From the NCBI GenBank assembly GCA_016785225.1, contig JAFBJZ010000870.1, positions 186,001 through 250,000 on the forward strand: 64,000 nt of DNA, given 5' to 3'. Under the pieces are notes generated by a model. That model made no database searches. It had not been told where the DNA came from and saw only the letters and a list, made by a program, of their open reading frames with translations. Positions 13,301 through 26,523 of this stretch are shown here, piece by piece; position 1 is the stretch's first letter; each line of letters begins with the position of its first letter. Origin of the DNA: Psettodes erumei (Eukaryota; Chordata; Actinopteri; Pleuronectiformes; Psettodidae). The position numbers and the translations under genes are program-made.

Positions 13301-16300
13301 TATTGCATGCTATTTTCATTACACTCTGATCTACTTGTGTCAGAGTGTACTTTGACTAAAAGCTAAAAGCCAAGTGGCTCATTAGCAGCTCTCATGAATC
13401 CCATCCAATTCCAGCCAGTGGGCGATCTCTCTGCAATTCAGACTACTTCCACAACTTTAATTCCACACACAGAGAGAGAGTCGCAGCCAGATGTTCTCCG
13501 CTTTCGTGTTGCAACTCATGGTTCATGCTTCCAGCCCCTTCTTCTTCACACCCCAAAATCAGGACAATAATACACAGGCCTTTAACATACATATATTGTA
13601 TGATATACATATTGTGACCCATTTCATTGAGGCAGGAACACAAAATCTAACCTGAATGATGGGTAACTATGCTTTTCCACTCGACCTTTCCTTTGTCGCA
13701 GACCACAGCCCGGTAATTGTATCCAAGTCTGAGCGGAACTTTCAGAGGCCTAATGAATCTCCTCTCTTTCAGACTTTCCATTCACAACATTGGGAAAATG
13801 ATACAAAAGCAAAAGGAGAAGAAAGCCCAAATATTAAGCCATGTAACACAACCTAACAGGTCGAAGAAGTCTAAGATTTTCGGACGCAAACGAAGCGATG
13901 ACCTGCACATTTGAAATGAGGAGAGCGCTCCCGTGAACACGGCAACCAGCCGCCTCCTCATTTCACACACAAGCCAGTCACTCCAAATTTCGAGGAATCA
14001 TCAAAAGAGACAGCAGAACCATGAAACACTGGAGTCTGACAGACCCTGATGCATGCAGTACAAACGGATAGTGCTTGGAGGAATAAGGGCTGCTATTTTT
14101 GAACCAAACGTGCAGAACCAGACAGCATCCCTCCGGTTTTACTCAAGGTAACTTGTGCCCTTTCCATCTTGGCGACAGGTGCCGGATTCGTCGGACGGCT
14201 GTACGGGGATGCTGTGTTTTGTTTTGTTTTCTTGCGTGCGGTCTTTAATGAAATTATGTGGCCGCATCAAAGCGCTGTGTATCTGCCTATTTCCCATGGG
14301 TTAGTTATTGTTAAAAAATGTTGTACGGTGACATTTAAAGACACACATCTACAAGTGGCTGTCAAACTTTTCCCGCCAGCCGCTGTATCTGAGTAGAAGA
14401 GTGCATCGATCGACCAGCTTGAGCTCTGCGTGTGGAAACACAGCCACCTCATTTGGGAGGGGGCAGAACTTGTGGATCTGGCATTCAAACTGGACTTCCA
14501 GAATCATTTCTTGATGTACCAGTCCCACCTGAAACAAGTCAGAATCCTGAGAGGCATTGTTGTAATGCAGGGCTGCCTTTGGTCGAAAGAAATATGGTTC
14601 CAACTTCCAATTTTACATTTGAAAATTTCAGAACGGCCCTGTTTATCTCAAATGATTTTATGCAACAGTGAAGACGTTACGGTCCAATTTTTACATTGTG
14701 CCGCGGGGAAGGTCAAAGACGACATGTTTTTTTTCGGGAACAAGCAACAACACCTGCTGTGCACAAAGACCAGGAAGTGTCTCAAAAGAAATAGCCCAGA
14801 TCTGCATTGACTTTCGAATGGCCGCAACAGGGCTGAGGTCTCTCAAGAGTTTGAAGAAGCAGTGTCAAACAGTCGCCTGTATTCCATTTATGTTAATGCT
14901 ACGGAGCTTCAAGCTGACGCGAGCAAAACTAGCGGCCAGATCCATTCAAACCCCTGCCTATGCAACCCCTTTGCTTCTCAGGATTTAATAGAAAACACAA
15001 GGAGGAAAAACAGCCCGAGCATATACAGCATTAGCTGTAGAATATTTTGTTTGATCGGCGGGTCTGGCCAGGTCACAGCCCAGCTTTCCATTCCCATCCA
15101 ACAGGCAAGTTTAACCTAAAATTAATATAGCAGGATAGGATCACCTTGCTGCCTTTCCCTCGTATCTCCTCCGCTGTGACAATGCAAAGAAGAATTGAAA
15201 TGTAGCAGATAAATATACTGCGTGGCTTTATCTGCTGCCCCCTAAGCAGCTTTACTCGAAGGGAAGCTCAAACAATGTTGGCTAATCGTCGCATTTCCAG
15301 AGTCAATGTGTCATCTCGAAATTGTCAAGAACAAGAGGTGATTTCCTCGGAGATGACAACCTTGTTATGGATCCGCGATGGAAAAGTAGGGTAAGGGGGG
15401 GGGGGACAAAGGGGGCGAAGCGGCGATGAAATGGAGAGGGAGGAGGGAGAGGGAAGAGCGAGAGCGCGGGGAGCACAATGAAGACAGCAAGACAAATACA
15501 GACAAAGAAAGACGTATGAGTTCGTGCCCCCGCCTCTGTGTACATATGGCCAAACGTGCTGGAGCGGAGAAAGACCAACACATTGAGATAAGTGCCTTTG
15601 CTCAGGCTTCCTTTTAAGGGTGATTTGGCAGCTCGGGGCCTCGAGCCTGTTGGCAGGCGGCAATGTATGCCCCCAATCATCCGCCGATCGCTGAATTACT
15701 GCATGCTCCTTTATTTATTTGTTTATTTATTTTTATTTCCATTCAACGCTGCGGGATGATTTGCTGAGGTACTTGGAACACGTACGCCAGGAACAAACAA
15801 CTTTACATCCATCACTGGCATAAAGCTGGCTGGTTTTACAGGCAGGTATTCAGCTTTATTGGCACAGCTAATCAAACTCAACTGAAACATTCTCTCTACA
15901 ATACAAATCCTTTGCTCATTAAACCCGTATTGTGGTTTTGTTTTCGCGATAGCACTCGAGCCGCAATCAGCTCGGTGTCATCGCCACATGTACCCCCGGA
16001 GGAGACCCCTGGGTTCCAACGCGCCCCTCGCCCCCGTGACCGGGCACCGCTTCCTCTCAGCGCACGCAGGAAGTGACGCATTTACCGTATGAGGTAGCTA
16101 CGTCAATGAAATTACTTTACAGTCAGCAGGCTATATTTATAGTGGATGCACTGTATGGCAGAAGCAGCTCCACGGGGGTGTCTCCACCAGTCTGCCATCT
16201 CAACATGTATTTTCAGCGCCAGTGCTTTCCTTTTTTTTTTTGTAGGTAGCGACTATTTTGGCCACATATGGAAAGCAGCAGAAATTATTTTGCTTTCTTA

Positions 16301-16689
16301 AATGCATTATAAAATGCCAATAAGACCGAAAATGACGCCTTCTGCCCGTTACTTGCAAACGGCGAGTTAGGATCGCTCGCCTCAACCTGCCATCAACGCT
16401 TCCCCCAAACAATATGTAACTAAGGAATACCGACTCCAGGGATAGGAATGAAGTGTGACTGTGACCAGACAGGAAAATAATCTACGTAATCCAGATCGAA
16501 GCCCTAAAGGCTTTTATAGATCGACGGCATAGATTTTCTCTCTGTCTCCATTTCTACCTGGCTTAGGTTTAATTCAACTCAATTAAATCAACCCATGAGC
16601 CCAGGAGTTCGCAGAGAAAGCAATCATTCATCTTTGTGGCGAGCCACTTCATGTGAGCAACAAAAAAAAAAAAAAAAGGGCCTCTACTC

Positions 16690-17350
16690 TGCTCTTTCTC
16701 CATAGACACCATTAGGCCACTCAATATGGTTTCAGTCATGCCAGCTCTGTTATAATTACTCCAGTTGACATCTAACAAACAGCCCTTTATGGATGCCCTG
16801 GCCTCACTATTACTTTAATGAATCTGGTCGTTTGTGTGTGTTTGTGCGTGCGCGTACATAAAAGCATTATTTTTCCCTTTCCGCCCATGAATTAGATGGA
16901 TACATAGCTTCTCCGTTTAGAGGAAGAAAAAAAAAAAGTAGAAATGCTTATGACTGAACATGTCGTGTGAAAAAGTGCAAAAAGAGGAAAAAAAAGGCAT
17001 CCCTGATACAGAAACGCAGCCTGAGGTAAATCTGTTATCTACACCGCACACCACCGCTTTAATGTAAGACAATCAACACAACAATCAACACAACCAAAAC
17101 AGCTATAAGGGATTGTCCTTGATCGACTGGCTGTGATTGCCACAGAAATCTCTCCCTCATCATGGCTACATCAGGCAGCTGCTTAGACACACACACACAC
17201 ACACACATTCAACAGATACATATTTCATGAGCTATGGTAAACACGCTTCTCTCACCAATGCCAATCTAGCATTGAATAATACATTCATAGTGGATCGGCT
17301 AATGAATTGAGAGCTTGCCTGAGTGAAAAGAAGAAAGCAAATAACCAATA
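16690..17350. other. Candidate conserved noncoding element, with a CA run inside
   Basis: Two low-repeat blocks (16690-16830 and 17100-17350) are separated by A-rich sequence and interrupted by the (AC)n at 17186-17207. Phrases such as GGATCGGCTAATGAATTGAG carry TAAT cores. Confidence 0.2.
17186..17207. repeat. (AC)n microsatellite
   Basis: Eleven uninterrupted units in otherwise low-repeat intron. Confidence 0.95.
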
Positions 17351-20229
17351 CTCAAAGTAGAAATAGAATTAATGAGCGGTCGTGAATGCTCAAATGCCCG
17401 GTGGTGAATGCTGCTCAAAAAACCGGGACCATTTCTGTCCCCCACCTAACCTTTGTCTCCGGTCAAAGTTCTACATTAATGAATGCAGGAGAGGTTTCAT
17501 CGCCTTCTCTATGATTGTGGATTTCACAGATGTGTAAATGATGCGACGTGAGACGCCGCGCTCAGAGCTTTGATCTGCTATTCCACGAGCCAGGTTCTAC
17601 AACAAAAGGCGAGGAAATCCTGAGCTCAGACAAGCCTTGTGTAATTTAGTAGAACCTCTCTCTATGTCTGATCCTCCTCCGCTCTGCTGGCCGTCTCAGC
17701 AATCAGTCCAGCTGCCCGCACTTAGATGTGCCCCATTGGCAAGTACACAGGCCAAGACTGGAGCCCTCCTCTTCCCGAAGCGCGCGGCTCCATGCAAAAC
17801 CGCGGGCAACTTTTGAAGTGAAGCGAATGTAACCCTTCCACCGAACGGCCATTAAACGTGAGCTTTCCTTCGAATGTTAATGGGCTATTACTTTGTTCGA
17901 GAAATTTGAAAAAAAAAATGAATGAAATTGAACAGTAAATGTGGCATGTGGGCACCCTTCTACTTGGAAAAAAAAAACACTCAGAACTTCATTGATTCAT
18001 TAGACGTGTTAAGACTCGTCAGGCTGGTAAAGAACCGTCGTTAGGAATGATCAGCTGATCACATTTCCAGAGCTGATAAATCCTCTGGCCGGGGCTCCTC
18101 TAAACAATCCCCGGAGGATCTGAAAATGAAGCTCACTACCAGGGGATGCAATATAAAGAAAACCAAACCCGCTTCCAGCTTGAAATTTCCACTGTTCGAA
18201 ATGGTATCAAGAGATGTGGGAACTGTGGAAGTATAGGCACTGGTCTTTACCAAGCAAAACCCCCGCCTAACAGCAAGGGGGAGTTACCGAGTACTGTCTT
18301 TTGCGAAGGCCGCAATTATTTTCAAGTACGTAACATAAAAAGTAACAGGGCATTAGCAATTCGAACAAGGCTCATTTGAAGGGGTTTGCTGCAGGGGTTG
18401 TATTTACCTCTTTTTACTTCAATTCAATATGTGATTTGCCCGTGGGCGCCCATTCAACTGTATGGGGCGACCTACAAACTATACATTTAAAAGCCTATTT
18501 AACTGTGAATGTAGATAACGGAGCGAAATGAAAATCTCCGCAAACCCGCACATTCGAGCCACCTCCAGAAATAAGATAATCCCACTGCCGTGTTACGTAG
18601 TACGGATCTGAATTTGCACTCTCTGGACACGTCACACGTGCGTTGTGGTGAGAAAAGAGCAAATTCCCAAAAAAAAAAAAAAAAAAAAGGTGGAATAGGA
18701 CCTGCCAGACGTTTTGCACCAAAATATATAAAAAAGGGGCAAATTCATTGATTCCTAAACTCTATTAAATAGGCCATTATGTAAATACAGTGTCAAAACA
18801 ACAGGAAGGAACAATCAATAGGGTAATTCAATTATTCTTGTGACTGAACCTGATGTGCCTATAGGCTGTTTAATCCACCAAACTACATGTAGATGAAATT
18901 AGCTGGGTCCCATGGTAGAACTCGTCCTTGTAAGGTACAAAACAGGGTCAAATGAGTTGGGGTGGAGGGGGGTGGGGACTCAACACGGAGTCAAATCCTG
19001 AGTCAGACCAATAACTTGTTTTGGAGTTGAGGAGTCAGCACCCGACTGGGAACGCCTGACACTCGCTCTCCGCATGGGGCCCTGTGATGTCGGAGCACCT
19101 GTGAGGGGATCCCCGGGAAGCATCCGACATCTTTCAACATCCGACAGATATTCCGTTCTTTTCCCCCCGTGTCGTTTGTAGAAAGAAAAGTCGTTCTTTC
19201 GTTTTTGATATTTTTGCTATATTTGATGAAATATTGTAGAGCCAGACAAGAAACGCGAGGGGGATTGAGACGGGGTTTGACACGCCGCGAAGGTGCGGAC
19301 ATTGCGGCTAAGTGGTACACGTCTTAGGTCAGCAGGCCACAGTGCCGCCCTATTAGTATTATACTAATACTGCAAAAAAATGACATCATAGCCATATTTT
19401 CAAGTCGGAAAGATTACCCACTTGAGAGCTCCACTGCATTTCTCAATCCGCCACACGCCGTGGGTTTCTGCAGCAGACGCGTCTAACCTTACCCAACCAC
19501 TCTGCCAGGTCTTTAGCTCCAGCGCGAGCGAGAGGGCGGGAGGGGAAGTATTTTGGGAAACGAGCGATTTCATAGGTGTACACCCACCCTCATCAGGACT
19601 AATGTAACCCTACGGAGAGGTGCGCGGTGAGAGGTGAGGGGTGGAGGCCGCCTGTCCATCAGCCGGCGCAAACGCCTTCATTGAGGTGGGAGGAAATGAC
19701 AACTCGTGGATGCACAAGCGGCGCGGGGAGAGGCCGGGGCCGCTCAGACAAAAGACGGAGCCCCGGTCAGCGAGCGGGCCGGCCCGACGGCGTCGCGCGG
19801 CTCTGTAGGCGCCTGACGAAATTAATTAGGAGAGTGAAAGGAAAACGTCTGCCAGATCACAGATCACGCTGTGAAAAATACCTTCCCCCCACTGTGATCT
19901 ATTGATTGCCATTAAATGTTCCAGCTGCCACTCCATAAATATTAATATTTTAAATCTGGCAACTGGATTTCTAAATTTTTGTTGTTCACCCGAATAACAG
20001 TTTACTAAATAGGACCTCAAGAAGCACGGGAATGAAATGCATTCGCAGTGAATAAAAGAAACACGGGGTGTCGGGTTGGAGCCACGCGCGGCGCCTCTCT
20101 TTCCTTTTGACTCCGGATGCGCCCGGGTCCGCGGTAGCTAATTCCATCCCTCCGGTTCGAGAGGGCAGACACTCATCCCGACAGGCTCGAGGGAGGGAGC
20201 GGCGGCGGGGGTGGACTTCAGAAATCATT

Positions 20230-20530
20230 CACTGGTCACTAAGCATATAGTAGTATTTAGACAGCTTTAGCATAATGCCACAGCTTAATGCGTGTTGGCT
20301 AATTTGCCAACAGGATCGATGCGAACAATCTCTCTGCATGTTCTGGTTGGGCGCATGGCCTGATGGGATGGCACGCCATTAGCCCAGTCAGACTGCAGGG
20401 CCCCGCTGTTAACATTACAATGTGCGCTGGAGCATAACAAAGTGAAGGAGGGCTTCATCTTGCCGTATTTGTGCGCTTTCCCGGCACGCCGCGGTCAATG
20501 TGATAACGCGGACACGCTGCAATCAATATT
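20230..20530. other. Candidate conserved noncoding element with NFI-like dyad
   Basis: A repeat-free block holding TGTTGGC, a TAATTT loop and GCCAACA (20293-20312), an exact 7-bp dyad that resembles an NFI full site with a 6-nt spacer. GCAATCAATATTTGTG lies near its right edge. Confidence 0.35.
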
Positions 20531-20569
20531 TGTGAAAAAAAAATAAAATAAAATAAATAAAAGTGGCCT

Positions 20570-21010
20570 TGCAATTAGAGCTATGGGGTATTAGTATTTT
20601 CATAACACCCCTATTATATATTCACATTCTCTATCAGGGTTGGTAATCACTTGTCTCAAACAGTTTAATTACAGCTTGGCAATGACTACTTAACGTGATT
20701 AGATGTTATACCTTATTGTTGCGTGTGGCATATTACATCAATTATATTAAGAGTTATTATTTTCATGAGGGTGCAGTGCCCGCATGTGATACAGGATGCG
20801 GCGAGGGCTGAGTGACAGGGACTTCTTAAAGACTTAATTTTTACAAATAAAGTAATCAATATAAGCTACTGCACATCACGTCTCACCACACAGTGAGCTG
20901 TAAGGTCTTTTGCATAATTGCAATAAAAAAGTGTATTGGCCTGACTGATTGAATTCAGTCTTGGTAATTGCAGCATAAACAATGTAGTTGACTGTCACAG
21001 CTACTGTGCC
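20570..21010. other. Candidate conserved noncoding element with octamer-like dyad
   Basis: AT-rich unique DNA with TTGCATAATTGCAA at 20910-20923, a perfect inverted repeat of TTGCA around TAAT, a form that POU or C/EBP proteins could bind. Confidence 0.35.
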
Positions 21011-21130
21011 ACTATGCTGTCAACAATCCAGATATTTTTCTGGTGTCTACTAGCATATCATGCAGATCCACAGCCTGCCGTGTAATGAGTATAATTACAT
21101 GGTGCGCATGTGTTACCTGTGGGGTAACTA

Positions 21131-21153
21131 ACGCACGCACACACACACACACA
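21131..21153. repeat. (AC)n microsatellite
   Basis: ACGCACGC passes into a perfect AC run of about 8 units. Confidence 0.9.
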
Positions 21154-23781
21154 GACTCTCGCACACATGTGGAACGCAACACATATTTTTCCATCCCTAT
21201 GACCTGTCACTCAAAATCAGCCCCGATGGAAAAGACACCCGGCTTCTCCACGCCCCCCCTCCCCATCTCCCCCATCCAGTGGATATTCTCCTCTTTTCCT
21301 CCTTCGCAAATGAAAAGAGAAAAAGCAAAAAAAAAACCCCAAAAAAACAGATGGCGACATTAAACCTGCATCATTTCTAATAGCCACCTAAATCCCTGTT
21401 GATGCTGCTGTCCGTCAACACGGCCACCCGTATTCTCGGCCCAACCCCCACCCTTTGATCGACGTGAACTCCGCAGCTGCCACCAAACGCCTCCCTCCAT
21501 TCTCAATCTTTCCTTCGCGCCCCAGTTACTCTTCCTCTCCACCAGGAGAAGCTCCGCATGCTTCCAGGCAAAGTCCCTGTCTATCTCTGTGCTCCCTTGT
21601 GACTATCCATATCCAGTACACTGCACCCATTCCTCACTGCTGTGTCTCGAATGCGTCTGAGGCATATCCGAGTTGTAAATAGAGTGGAGCTTAAATGACA
21701 ACAGCCTTGCTTTTGTGGGGATTTGGGGGGGGGTGGGGGGTGGAAAAATAGGAGCTGATTTGTGTGAAAGACTGCTCGCGAAGATAAAATGTTAGGCTTT
21801 GGATCTAAATTCCACATGAATGCCTTTCCCTTTAGTGTGCATTATGATGGCAATGGACCATATCATAGTATTTGTTTTGCTTTAGAGCTGTCCCCTGTGA
21901 TTTATGTTCTCCGAGTGCAAATATTTCATGTCACTATACAAGCAATGTTTCTGTCATGGAGAATGCGGGGGGTATTCAGAGGCTGAATATGAGGGATCTG
22001 CGTACACGTGTGGCCGTGTGTGCGTGTGTGTGTGCGGCGTCGGTTGCGAGGCACTTGTGGCAGTGCCAGTGTGTGACCGCAGGCCCCCTGGCAAGGGAGC
22101 AGCGCCTGGAAAGGTTACCCAGCAGAGTGGCTTTTGTATGGTAATGTGACCTCCAGCTCCCTAAGGAGTCCCAACACCTGCCCTGCACCCCCCGCCATCC
22201 TCACATCCCCAACATGCTAACTGTTTTCACCGATAGGAGCATAACTGCTGCTCCGCCATTGCTCTGTCATGTTGTTATTCACATTATCTTGAAGGTATTT
22301 AGGGAACAGTTACAGGAGGCACAACGCCGCCACTGACGCATTTTGTCGAATGTCTCTCTCTCTTGCTTGGATGACCTGTGCGCGGCTCTCACTGAAATAT
22401 AACAAGGAATTATTTTAATACTTCATTATTTTACTGTAATGCCGGCTGATATCAACAGAGTAGTAACTATGAACTCGTTTCAGGTCTAGCGGCGACAAAG
22501 AGAAAAAAAAAAAAAGAAGAGCAGTAATATGCATGCAGACGGGCCGACCCCCACGCCCCCCACCCCCCACCCCCTCGAAACCTACAGACAACTGGCTGAG
22601 CATAGAGAGAGGGGCTCTAAAGCAATTATAGCAAATTAAATGAATGCCCCCAAGTTAAATAGTGTTAATAGTGTTCAGGGAGACGAATTTGAGATGCAAC
22701 TCACAGTGTGATGGCAAGATCCACTTGGGTTGCTGAGTAGCAAACAGTAGCGTTAATTATATTCAAACCCTTTTAACAGATAATCAATTCATAGCATGCT
22801 GTGACAGGTTGTTCACTTTGGAAATGGACTGAAAAGCGGCGTGCATCAGACTCACTTTTGGCGACGCCAAAGTTAGCTTGTCTTGGGGTTGCGGCGAATA
22901 AAGTCGGAGAGGAAGAAGTGATGCCCGGGGAACTGTTTCGCCCCCGGAGCGACGCCGAAAATAATGACGAACAACGCGGGCCGTCAGACAGGAAGCGATA
23001 CAAATATGTGATTCTAAGGATGAGGCACTTGCGCGCGGGTTCGATCTGATGTGTCTGCATCGGGTCCGCCGGAAACTTTGCCCACATTTTGGCTCACCGC
23101 TCACCACGGTCTTTTAAACTTAAAAAACCAGACACGCATTCAGATGACTGACTCCACGCTGCACACGCTCAGACTCCCACTGCGGGTCACGTCCTCTCTC
23201 TAAGACCAGTAGATCCTAACAAAAGTCCGCTCTATCCTGCCGTCCCTGGTCTCGGAGCTGCTGCCCACGGGGCCGGTGCCTACACTTTGCGTAAGTTGCC
23301 CACCCGCCAACCTCTCCGCCTGAGGCAGCCCACCTACTGAACTCATTCCTCCGTCGACCTCCCGCTGAGCAGCATCGCTAACCCATCCCCTCTCACCGCG
23401 CTGGTCCTCGTCTTACTATATGCAGCTATATTTCACTGGCCATGTTTTTCCCCCTCATTAAATGCATATTTCGGTATTGTCATTAAAAATGACTTGCAGC
23501 CACATCTATATGTGCAGCGTAAAAAAAAAAAAACCCGTTGCCCTGCGACACTTTTGTCTATTTATTTATCCATTAAAAAAGTTAATTATGAATGTCACAC
23601 TGAATAATGCATGTGCACCCCAGTGCTGCGAATAAATAGCTAGCACACCTTTGCTTCCTTCCCTTCAGTGTTCCGTCAACCCTTTTAGCAGCAGCGTGCA
23701 CTACTGTAGGTTATTGGTCTTTCTCCCTCTCTGGAGGGTTCCTTGCACACTTAGTCCTTATTAAAATCCCTATGGCATATA

Positions 23782-23824
23782 AACACACACACACAATGAC
23801 ACGCGCACGCACGCACACACACAG
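23782..23824. repeat. Interrupted (CA)n with CG units
   Basis: Two short CA runs flank AATGACACGCGCACGCACG. Confidence 0.85.
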
Positions 23825-24019
23825 GCCAGGGACCGTCTGCCGGTACAAACCATTTATTAAAGCTCCTGTGAAGGTCCTGGCAGTCAGCCAGAGGGAGACA
23901 TGACTTTGGATCCCATTCATGTCCACATCAGCAGAGTAAAATATTTCTAGGTGTTGATCCATGACAGCCATTATTGCTACAATCCAGTTTTATCACTGTC
24001 AAATTCCACAAAAGGGAGA

Positions 24020-24300
24020 ATAAGCCCTTTTTTTTGCGGCACTTTAACAGATTGTCAATACAGTTTCAACCAATCCAAACAGCCGCCGAGGGAGTTTATT
24101 TGCGTCTGAAGACACGTTTTGAATAGGGAGGAGAGAAACCGCCCCGCTGTTATCTATACAAGGCCACAACCTCGCTCAAATTGTATAATATAATGGGAAA
24201 ATGTAACCTTCAAATAGACCTGATCCAAAAACACGTTAATTACTTTTGAATCCACAATATTTGGGGAAACGTTGAAAAAAAGGGGCAATGTCATCCATCA
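24020..24300. other. Candidate conserved noncoding element
   Basis: Low-repeat DNA containing CAATCCAAACAGCC and AATCCACAATATTTGGGG. Support is by texture only. Confidence 0.2.
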
Positions 24301-24559
24301 GGGGTATCTAATGATATGAGAGCTAATTCATTGCCGGAGCACTGAAGAAGCGGCCGTAGCTCGTAGCTTAGCGGAGTTAAAGGTGGGGATTTCAACAATA
24401 AATTACAAAGACAGGGAAAAAGAAAGCAAAGACAAAGCGAGAGAGACCGATTACATTTAACTGCAGAGTTGAAAGGCAAGAGGTGCTCATCCTTTTCCCC
24501 ATTCAAATTCCAGTGGAATAGTATTGGGGTGATGTGTTCATATGATGAAGATATCATTT

Positions 24560-25210
24560 CCAATCAAATGCTGATGTAAAGCTGACAAAATAATTGTTGA
24601 GACAGGTCTGCAATGAAACACAGAAGATTGCAATTTTGAACATTTTATGACTTTGCCGCGTTATTAGCATAGATTTCGATGAAAGTATCGCTCACAGCCT
24701 TGCAGTGGAGACAGCGCGCGGAGTAAAAATTCTTGATTCAGTTCCTGAGCAGATCATATCCGCCCGGACCCCTTCAGCCAATCACGGTGAAAACGCCGAG
24801 AAATTAAGACAGAAACGAAATTGCCCCAAAGAGTGAAACAGCACTTTCCGGTTCATTCGGCCCGGTGCACTCTGAAAAGCTGCAACCTTGCTCATTGCCC
24901 ACATGCCATGCAGAAAAAGTGCGAAGTGGTCTGAAGTCTGCTGTGTCATCACCATACATTATTACCACGGGTGACATCAGGTAATACCATCAATTTATTC
25001 TTCATTCACTGACAGGAATATATCGCATTTAATTCAAAATTGCGGAGAGGGAGTGATTGCGCAGCCCGGGGGTGCAATAATCATTAAGGGGCATGAAACT
25101 ATACAATCCTAATTTACAACTTCTTCATCACCTCTATTCTGTGTAGAGGGAATGATCTACAACAAGGTGGTCTGTTTCAGCGGTCAGAGGAGGTCTAATG
25201 CATTTGGTAG
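24560..25210. other. Candidate conserved noncoding element
   Basis: 650 bp without simple repeats, including TTATTAGCATAGATTTCGAT, CAGCCAATCACGG (a CCAAT-type motif) and GGGTGACATCAGGTAATACC. Conservation is not established. Confidence 0.25.
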
Positions 25211-25479
25211 AGGCTGATAACAGTGCTTCACTTTCACACCGAGCACTCAGAGGGAATTACAGGGCTGCGGAGAGGAGAATGTTTGAGTGCTTTAGTTAAA
25301 ACCAGGGGTAAATGCTATCTCGTGCTTACATACTCCCTGATCCATGCGCACCGAGGCTGCCTGATCGTTTCAGAGCTCGGGCCATTTACATTTTCGCTCG
25401 ACACGGTCATTCATACTGTATATTCTGCTTTGCGGAAATCGATTGCGCAGTCAAAAGGCCTCTCGGCTTCCACAGAGCA

Positions 25480-25530
25480 CTGGTCTCCAGCCAAGCCTTA
25501 CCTGGATTGAGAGATACGGGGATGAAAGGA
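25480..25530 (-). promoter_or_regulatory. Candidate recursive splice site (ratchet point)
   Basis: On the minus strand a branch-point-like TTCAT has its A about 22 nt upstream of the junction. A pyrimidine-rich run (CCCCGTATCTCTCAATCCAG) follows and is joined directly to GTAAGGC, with the junction between 25502 and 25501. An acceptor abutting a donor is the known signature of recursive splicing in long introns. It sits about 26 kb downstream of the msi2 exon. The motif is visible; its use is inferred and could be coincidental. Confidence 0.4.
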
Positions 25531-25690
25531 TCGGGTGCACGGAGACCCGTTGCCGCCGGGGGGAGAGATTTTATGCGCAGGGCTGAACATGTTCGCGTAA
25601 TGCTTTAAAGAGGAGGGGGTACGGACCCTCTCAGGGGAGGAGCAAGGCAGCAAATAACGTGCGAGTATCTATTAACTTTTTGCTACCCGC

Positions 25691-25750
25691 TGCCTGTTAT
25701 TTAAAAGGCTGTATGAGCCCTCAATGACTAATCTATCAGTCTTGCACAGG
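25691..25750. repeat. Duplicated intronic element, copy 1
   Basis: This aligns with 36125-36181 in the same orientation: 47 of 58 aligned positions are identical, with one 2-nt gap. The shared core is TCAATGACTAAT and TCAGTCT. Many differences in the first 22 nt are transitions, as expected of true descent from one sequence. The copy is followed directly by a (TC)n run. The family is not recognised: it may be a duplicated regulatory element or a fragment of an old dispersed repeat. Confidence 0.6.
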
Positions 25751-25758
25751 GGCCACTT

Positions 25759-25780
25759 TCTCTCTCTCTCTCTCTCTCTC
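25759..25780. repeat. (TC)n microsatellite
   Basis: Eleven TC units, directly after duplicated element copy 1. Confidence 0.95.
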
Positions 25781-26310
25781 TTCTGCCCAGACATGTCGGA
25801 TTTCTCCCCATTTTGAGTTCTGCCCCGACCGCTCGCCCTGTGACTTTCTTGCCCGGCAACTACTTCCACGCCAGACGACGGAAACCGAGCCGGCGCCTCG
25901 CCTCCGTCGGCGCGGCGCAGCCGCGGCCAAGCGCTGTTCATCACCCTCACAGTGAAGGCTAAATATGAGCACACATATGAATACATGAATAACTGAACAA
26001 GTGGTTATTGTTATTCACCTGCACGCGCTCTGCCGAGCCTGCAAAGTCTTTTGTTTGGTCGCCCGCGGTTCTGCTGAGCACGGGCTTTCTGACAGAGCGT
26101 CTGAAGTGGGGCAGAGGCGAGTGGGAGCACAGGTGTTACGGAGTGGATCTTTTGCCGAGAAGGAATGACCTGTGTCTGCAAATGCCCCCTCTGTCTGTCT
26201 TCGGAGCCGCCGGACTATGCCCCTGTGCCCTCTTTCTTCAGCGGCTACCACGCTGCCGTAAAGACCTGCCATTTGCCCAGATGGCGGACAGCAGGGGCTC
26301 CCCAATCCCC

Positions 26311-26318
<8 letters not shown>

Positions 26319-26354
<36 letters not shown>
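26319..26354. repeat. (CA)n microsatellite
   Basis: Eighteen CA units preceded by a C-rich stretch. Confidence 0.95.
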
Positions 26355-26355
<1 letters not shown>

Positions 26356-26492
26356 CCTATGTAAGTGAAGTGTTGCCCCCCTGAGTGTGTCTGAGATGCA
26401 GCTTTGGCCCATATGTCGGAATATATGTCCGAAAGAAATGACTAGGGCAGGCAGATGGATATCTGTACTGCCCAAGATGACAGCGCAAGACA

Positions 26493-26495
<3 letters not shown>

Positions 26496-26523
<28 letters not shown>
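26496..26523. repeat. (AT)n microsatellite
   Basis: Fourteen AT units, 140 bp from the preceding CA run. Confidence 0.95.
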
